64,000 bases of DNA, taken from positions 167,367 to 231,366 of IMG/VR virus record IMGVR_UViG_3300030339_000003, one strand, 5' to 3'. Origin of the DNA: a virus. Shown here in pieces: positions 60,660-64,000 of the stretch. The notes under the pieces were generated by a model that did no database searches, had not been told where the DNA came from, and saw only the letters and a program-made list of their open reading frames with translations. Position 1 is the first letter of the stretch, and every line of letters begins with the position of its first letter. Made by a program: the position numbers and the translations under genes.

Positions 60660-61598
60660 TTAACTCGCTGGTAAAAGTTCCACAATAGGTAAAATAACAC
60701 CAGCTGAAAGAGTATTTGTTGACAACATCATACTGTCAACCCATTGTCCGCCAGTAACTTGTAAAGTTATTACTTTAGCATTGCTTTCCACAAAAGTATT
60801 AGTAAAATAGTTTTGTGCAGCAAAAGTACTCAAAGCAAAATCATGAAAACGCATGTGGTCGCTAACACTTAATGCGTCGACACCTTGTTGTATCGTTTTA
60901 ATGAAAGCCATAAGCTCAGCTTTAGCAAATGTACTGCCTGGATTAATGATAACACCTGTTGATGTATTCGCAGTGATATCATTATTAGGGTTTTGTTCCG
61001 TGGTAACTAATGTAGAAGCGTAAGGTAAACGTGCTAAGAAATTGTAACTACCAACAGTTACCTTGGCTCCATTTGCAATACGATCAGCACCAGCAGCAAC
61101 AAATAATTTCCCAGAAGATATTCCCGGATTACTGGTTACAATACCCGCTGTCATTGATGTCCCAAAGACATTGTTTGGAATAAAAACAATTCTTCCCCCA
61201 ATAATCCATTTAGCCCAAGTAGTCGGAGAAGCTACAGGGGTAGGGGTAATATTGGCAGCAGTTTTGATTTGCGCCCACGTAGGTAATAAAGCGGCAGCTA
61301 CTTCACCGAATAACCCGAATTCCCAATCCCCACGCAGTATTGTAGTTGGGCCCGGCCCAATGTTTGTCACGTTACGCATTGGTATTACGTTAGAATAAGC
61401 AACGTCTGTTCCAATAGCGGCATCAACACGATAAAAATAAAGAGTATCGTTAAGCGCGGTATTATCGGTGATTGACGTTACGCTGCCCGCTACTGAGTCT
61501 ATTAATGTAGTGGGTCCGTTTCTTGTAGTGCTTCGATATATTCTGATGTTGTCTAAAGCAGCAGAATTACGATTTGACCATTTGATTGTAATAGCCAT
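60660..61598 (-). CDS. Fibre-like paralogue 2 (312 aa)
   Basis: Same plan: FN3-like N-terminus (W...YRSTTRNGPT...TSITDN...LYFYRV), LRGDWEFGLFGEV, WAKWIIGGRIVFIPNNVF and RLPYASTLVTTEQNPN, ending IVELLPAS. AAGG precedes ATG 61598. It is separated from paralogue 1 by 2 bases, so the array is one operon. Confidence 0.85.
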   Translation of the reverse strand: MAITIKWSNRNSAALDNIRIYRSTTRNGPTTLIDSVAGSVTSITDNTALNDTLYFYRVDAAIGTDVAYSNVIPMRNVTNIGPGPTTILRGDWEFGLFGEVAAALLPTWAQIKTAANITPTPVASPTTWAKWIIGGRIVFIPNNVFGTSMTAGIVTSNPGISSGKLFVAAGADRIANGAKVTVGSYNFLARLPYASTLVTTEQNPNNDITANTSTGVIINPGSTFAKAELMAFIKTIQQGVDALSVSDHMRFHDFALSTFAAQNYFTNTFVESNAKVITLQVTGGQWVDSMMLSTNTLSAGVILPIVELLPAS

Positions 61599-61606
61599 AT
61601 GTTACC

Positions 61607-62530
61607 TTAAAGTAATAATTCGTATACCGGTAAAAACGAACAAGGATCGCCCGACAAAATGCGCTGAGCGTATACTTCTTGAATGCTTTGACTGTTGCTG
61701 CCACCAGGCATTGCTGTTTTGTACTGGTCCACGTAAGTGTTTGTTAACCAATAAGTCACGTTATTTCGAAAATTAAATGCAGTGTCATTAACTTTATAAC
61801 CTTTACTTAATTTTGGTGTAGTGACGGATTGGCCAGAAAACGTGTTTTGTATGGCTTGTATTTCAGATTTGGTGATTGTATCATCATTGACGTCTAGATA
61901 AGTTCCCGACCCCGTTACAAATTCACCATTTGGGTTTAATTCCGTTGTGAATTTATTTGTAGCATATGGGCATCTAATTAAAAAATTAAATCCATTTAAA
62001 GGAATTGTAACGCCATTAGCAATACGATCACTACCTGCCGGATAAATAAACATTTTACCCAAAGTGTTATATGCGCCAGACACATCATAATTATAAAACG
62101 TAAAGGGGAAGAAAATAATTCTTCCGTTTACTATCCACTTAAACCACGTACTGGCGTTGTTTGTAGTACCGTCTGAACTTACACCAGTAGCATTTTTTAT
62201 CATGGTAAAGGTGGGTAAGTCAGCAGGCAATACTGGACCAAAATAACCGAATTCCCAGTCCCCACGAATAATACTAGCGGGACCAGGACCACTGTTTGGA
62301 AAATTAGCAGCGGGCACTATTAACGATTGACCGGTATCATTGCCTACGATGTTTTCTATTTGATAAAAATAAACTTTATTATTGACCGCCGTAGTGTCTT
62401 CATAAGTTAACAAAGTCCCGTCTAAAGTAGCTAGTAAGATATAAGTTCCCTTACGTTGATCACTACGCCACACTTTAATGCTATCGGGTGTGGCTGTTCG
62501 TAACGGCAACCAATTAATAGTAATAGACAT
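61607..62530 (-). CDS. Fibre-like paralogue 3 (307 aa)
   Basis: FN3-like N-terminus (W...WRSDQRKGTY...LTYEDTT...VYFYQI), then IRGDWEFGYFGPV, TWFKWIVNGRIIFFPFTFY and RCPYATNKFTTELNPNGEF, ending LPVYELLL. The central repeats match paralogue 1 closely (TNKFTTE, FNFL), and the C-terminal third differs. AGGCG precedes ATG 62530. Confidence 0.85.
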   Translation of the reverse strand: MSITINWLPLRTATPDSIKVWRSDQRKGTYILLATLDGTLLTYEDTTAVNNKVYFYQIENIVGNDTGQSLIVPAANFPNSGPGPASIIRGDWEFGYFGPVLPADLPTFTMIKNATGVSSDGTTNNASTWFKWIVNGRIIFFPFTFYNYDVSGAYNTLGKMFIYPAGSDRIANGVTIPLNGFNFLIRCPYATNKFTTELNPNGEFVTGSGTYLDVNDDTITKSEIQAIQNTFSGQSVTTPKLSKGYKVNDTAFNFRNNVTYWLTNTYVDQYKTAMPGGSNSQSIQEVYAQRILSGDPCSFLPVYELLL

Positions 62531-62539
62531 AATTACGCC

Positions 62540-63421
62540 TTAAATAAGCAATTCAAGAATAGGCCAAAACATTGATCCGGAATCCATAGCTAGTGCAAAT
62601 CCAACAGTAAACCCAGACCCATTACGAAGAGTATTCATAGGTCCAACACCCAGTATTCGTGTTGAATCGTACCACGTGTTGGTCATGAGGTATTGCGCAA
62701 TGCCTCCGGAAGACATATCACCCATTCGATTAGGTAAAAAAATACCTGTTTGATCTTCAATGGTAGAACTTGCTATTAAAGCTCCGACTTCGGATTTTGC
62801 TATGGTCGGCTCTAATTTATCGAGCGTAATATCGTTATCTGGATTTACCCCCGTAGTCGTTTTAATGCTGGCATAAGGGCAACGCACCCCATAATAAAAC
62901 CCATTCTTTTCAACTCGCACCATAGAAGTAGGATCCGAGTTAGCAGAGAGTAAAATTCCTTTAGTATTACCGGGAGTGAAATTGGTATAATAGAAATTAT
63001 CTGGAATAAATATAATCTTCCCATTAACAACCCATTTATACCATTTCGTGGGGTTAAGTCCGGTTGCCGTAATTGTACCAGCTGCCGCAATATCACCAAA
63101 GGTTGGTAGATTATCTAAAATAACCTCACCAAACGTTCCAAACTCCCAATCTCCTCGCTTTATACGGTTATCTCCAGGACCTTGAAACGGATAGTTAGCC
63201 ATCGGTATAATGTTGGATAAAGATTCGTCAGAACCAATTACAGAACCTACACGATAAAAATAAATTTTGTAATTATCCGCGGTGTTATCAGTGTATGTTA
63301 ACAAATTACCAGCAATTGTGTCAATAAGAGTTAAAGGACCATTACGGGTATTACTGCGATAAATTTTAATAGCATCTAAAACTGCGGTATTATTATTCAG
63401 CCACTTTATTGTAACGGTCAT
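62540..63421 (-). CDS. Fibre-like paralogue 4 (293 aa)
   Basis: FN3-like N-terminus (W...YRSNTRNGPL...LTYTDN...IYFYRV), KRGDWEFGTFGEV, KWYKWVVNGKIIFIPDNFYY and RCPYASIKTTTGVNPD, ending WPILELLI. AAGGGA precedes ATG 63421. N-terminally closest to paralogue 2. Confidence 0.85.
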   Translation of the reverse strand: MTVTIKWLNNNTAVLDAIKIYRSNTRNGPLTLIDTIAGNLLTYTDNTADNYKIYFYRVGSVIGSDESLSNIIPMANYPFQGPGDNRIKRGDWEFGTFGEVILDNLPTFGDIAAAGTITATGLNPTKWYKWVVNGKIIFIPDNFYYTNFTPGNTKGILLSANSDPTSMVRVEKNGFYYGVRCPYASIKTTTGVNPDNDITLDKLEPTIAKSEVGALIASSTIEDQTGIFLPNRMGDMSSGGIAQYLMTNTWYDSTRILGVGPMNTLRNGSGFTVGFALAMDSGSMFWPILELLI

Positions 63422-63444
63422 TTAAATATCCCTTATGACATCAT

Positions 63445-64000
63445 TTAAAATTGCAATTCAAGAATAGGCCACCAAATAAAACGAGTCGTTACGCCATTGG
63501 TTGCAATAACGGTAGTTCCTGGACTAACCAAATCTTCTGTTTTAAATAACAGAGTGTCTGTAATATAAGTATTAGAAATGATACCTTGACTTACGCTAGT
63601 CACGTCATAGTCAGAAAACTTTTGTCCGTTAAGTTCAGCTATCAGAGCCATGTTCCGAACAATTGATGCAAGAATAGCACCCATTTCGGTTTTAGTCATG
63701 TCAGTGTCATATTGAGTAATAACATTATTTTCGTCTACCGCAAACAATCCTCCCGCATTAACAGCGGTCGTGAATTTATTTGTAGCATATGGGGAACGGA
63801 TTAAGAATTGATAATCCCCCTTATTTACAATATTTGCGGATGTTGCAGGGTCGGCTCCAGCTGGAAGAACAGCCGTACCAATGCCCGAACTTCCAGACCC
63901 AAATAAACTATTATAAGAATAGTAGTTATTTGGAATAAAAATAATGCGACCGTTAACAACCCATTTCAGCCATGTATCCATTGTACCGATTTGGTTTATA
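63445..64000 (-). CDS. Fibre-like paralogue 5, 5' end beyond the window
   Basis: The minus frame is open to the window edge; the ATG at 63981 is internal because it stands at the family motif TWLKWVVNGRIIFIPNNYY, which lies about 120 residues into the other copies. RSPYATNKFTTAVN and the end WPILELQF match the family. The FN3-like part lies outside the window, and the array may contain more copies there. Confidence 0.85.
   Translation of the reverse strand, partial: INQIGTMDTWLKWVVNGRIIFIPNNYYSYNSLFGSGSSGIGTAVLPAGADPATSANIVNKGDYQFLIRSPYATNKFTTAVNAGGLFAVDENNVITQYDTDMTKTEMGAILASIVRNMALIAELNGQKFSDYDVTSVSQGIISNTYITDTLLFKTEDLVSPGTTVIATNGVTTRFIWWPILELQF

Noticed and set aside
1-64000. tRNA genes, CRISPR arrays, insertion sequences, integrase
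   Set aside because: None seen on reading both strands; a dedicated tRNA search was not possible.

Overview
The window comes from the genome of a giant tailed phage of the phiKZ type (the nucleus-forming jumbo phages now called Chimalliviridae). Three things show this. Multisubunit RNA polymerase pieces (beta, beta-prime N-terminal part, and a separate beta C-terminal piece) are encoded by the phage. They sit in the neighbourhood known from phiKZ: prohead protease, two virion proteins, beta, beta-prime, giant tail lysin. Ten copies of the TATATTAC early-promoter element known from phiKZ stand in front of gene blocks. A phage-encoded GroEL-type chaperonin recalls the EL/OBP branch. Shine-Dalgarno sites (AAGGA, GGAG) and the low GC content suit a gammaproteobacterial host, but the host cannot be named from the sequence.

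Layout. 1-4.1 kb: the 3' end of a highly codon-optimised plus-strand gene, then small early minus-strand genes, including a secreted protein and a 26-residue membrane peptide. 4.2-14.3 kb: a minus-strand late block with a prohead protease, two virion-type proteins, a 56-aa protein, a two-domain-binding endolysin, RNAP beta (1450 aa) and RNAP beta-prime N-terminal part (538 aa, catalytic DADHDGD). 14.3-25.8 kb: plus-strand genes for a 2570-aa tape-measure-like tail lysin with GH19 and M15 domains, a tail/baseplate protein and an unknown 451-aa protein. 25.9-32.5 kb: minus-strand genes including a RecA/UvsX-like ATPase and the detached beta C-terminal piece, interrupted by one plus-strand gene. 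32.6-44 kb: alternating blocks with plus-strand virion-like proteins, an SNF2-type helicase and abundant minus-strand proteins. 44-58.4 kb: accessory early genes on the minus strand, namely chaperonin, secreted paralogues, an HTH regulator, a PP-loop ATPase, a ParB-like protein and an HD hydrolase. 58.5-64 kb: a plus-strand fibre-like protein and a tandem array of five paralogous minus-strand fibre-like genes, the last cut by the window edge.

How it works together. The polymerase carried in the virion would recognise the early promoters after infection and switch on the small minus-strand genes, which are mostly of unknown function and plausibly host-takeover or anti-defence genes. Late blocks lack these promoters and encode capsid maturation, tail and lysis proteins. 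Transcription units are separated by strong hairpin terminators, many of which share the same stem sequence. No tRNA, CRISPR array, insertion sequence or integrase was seen. No stretch of more than 300 bases lacks a gene.
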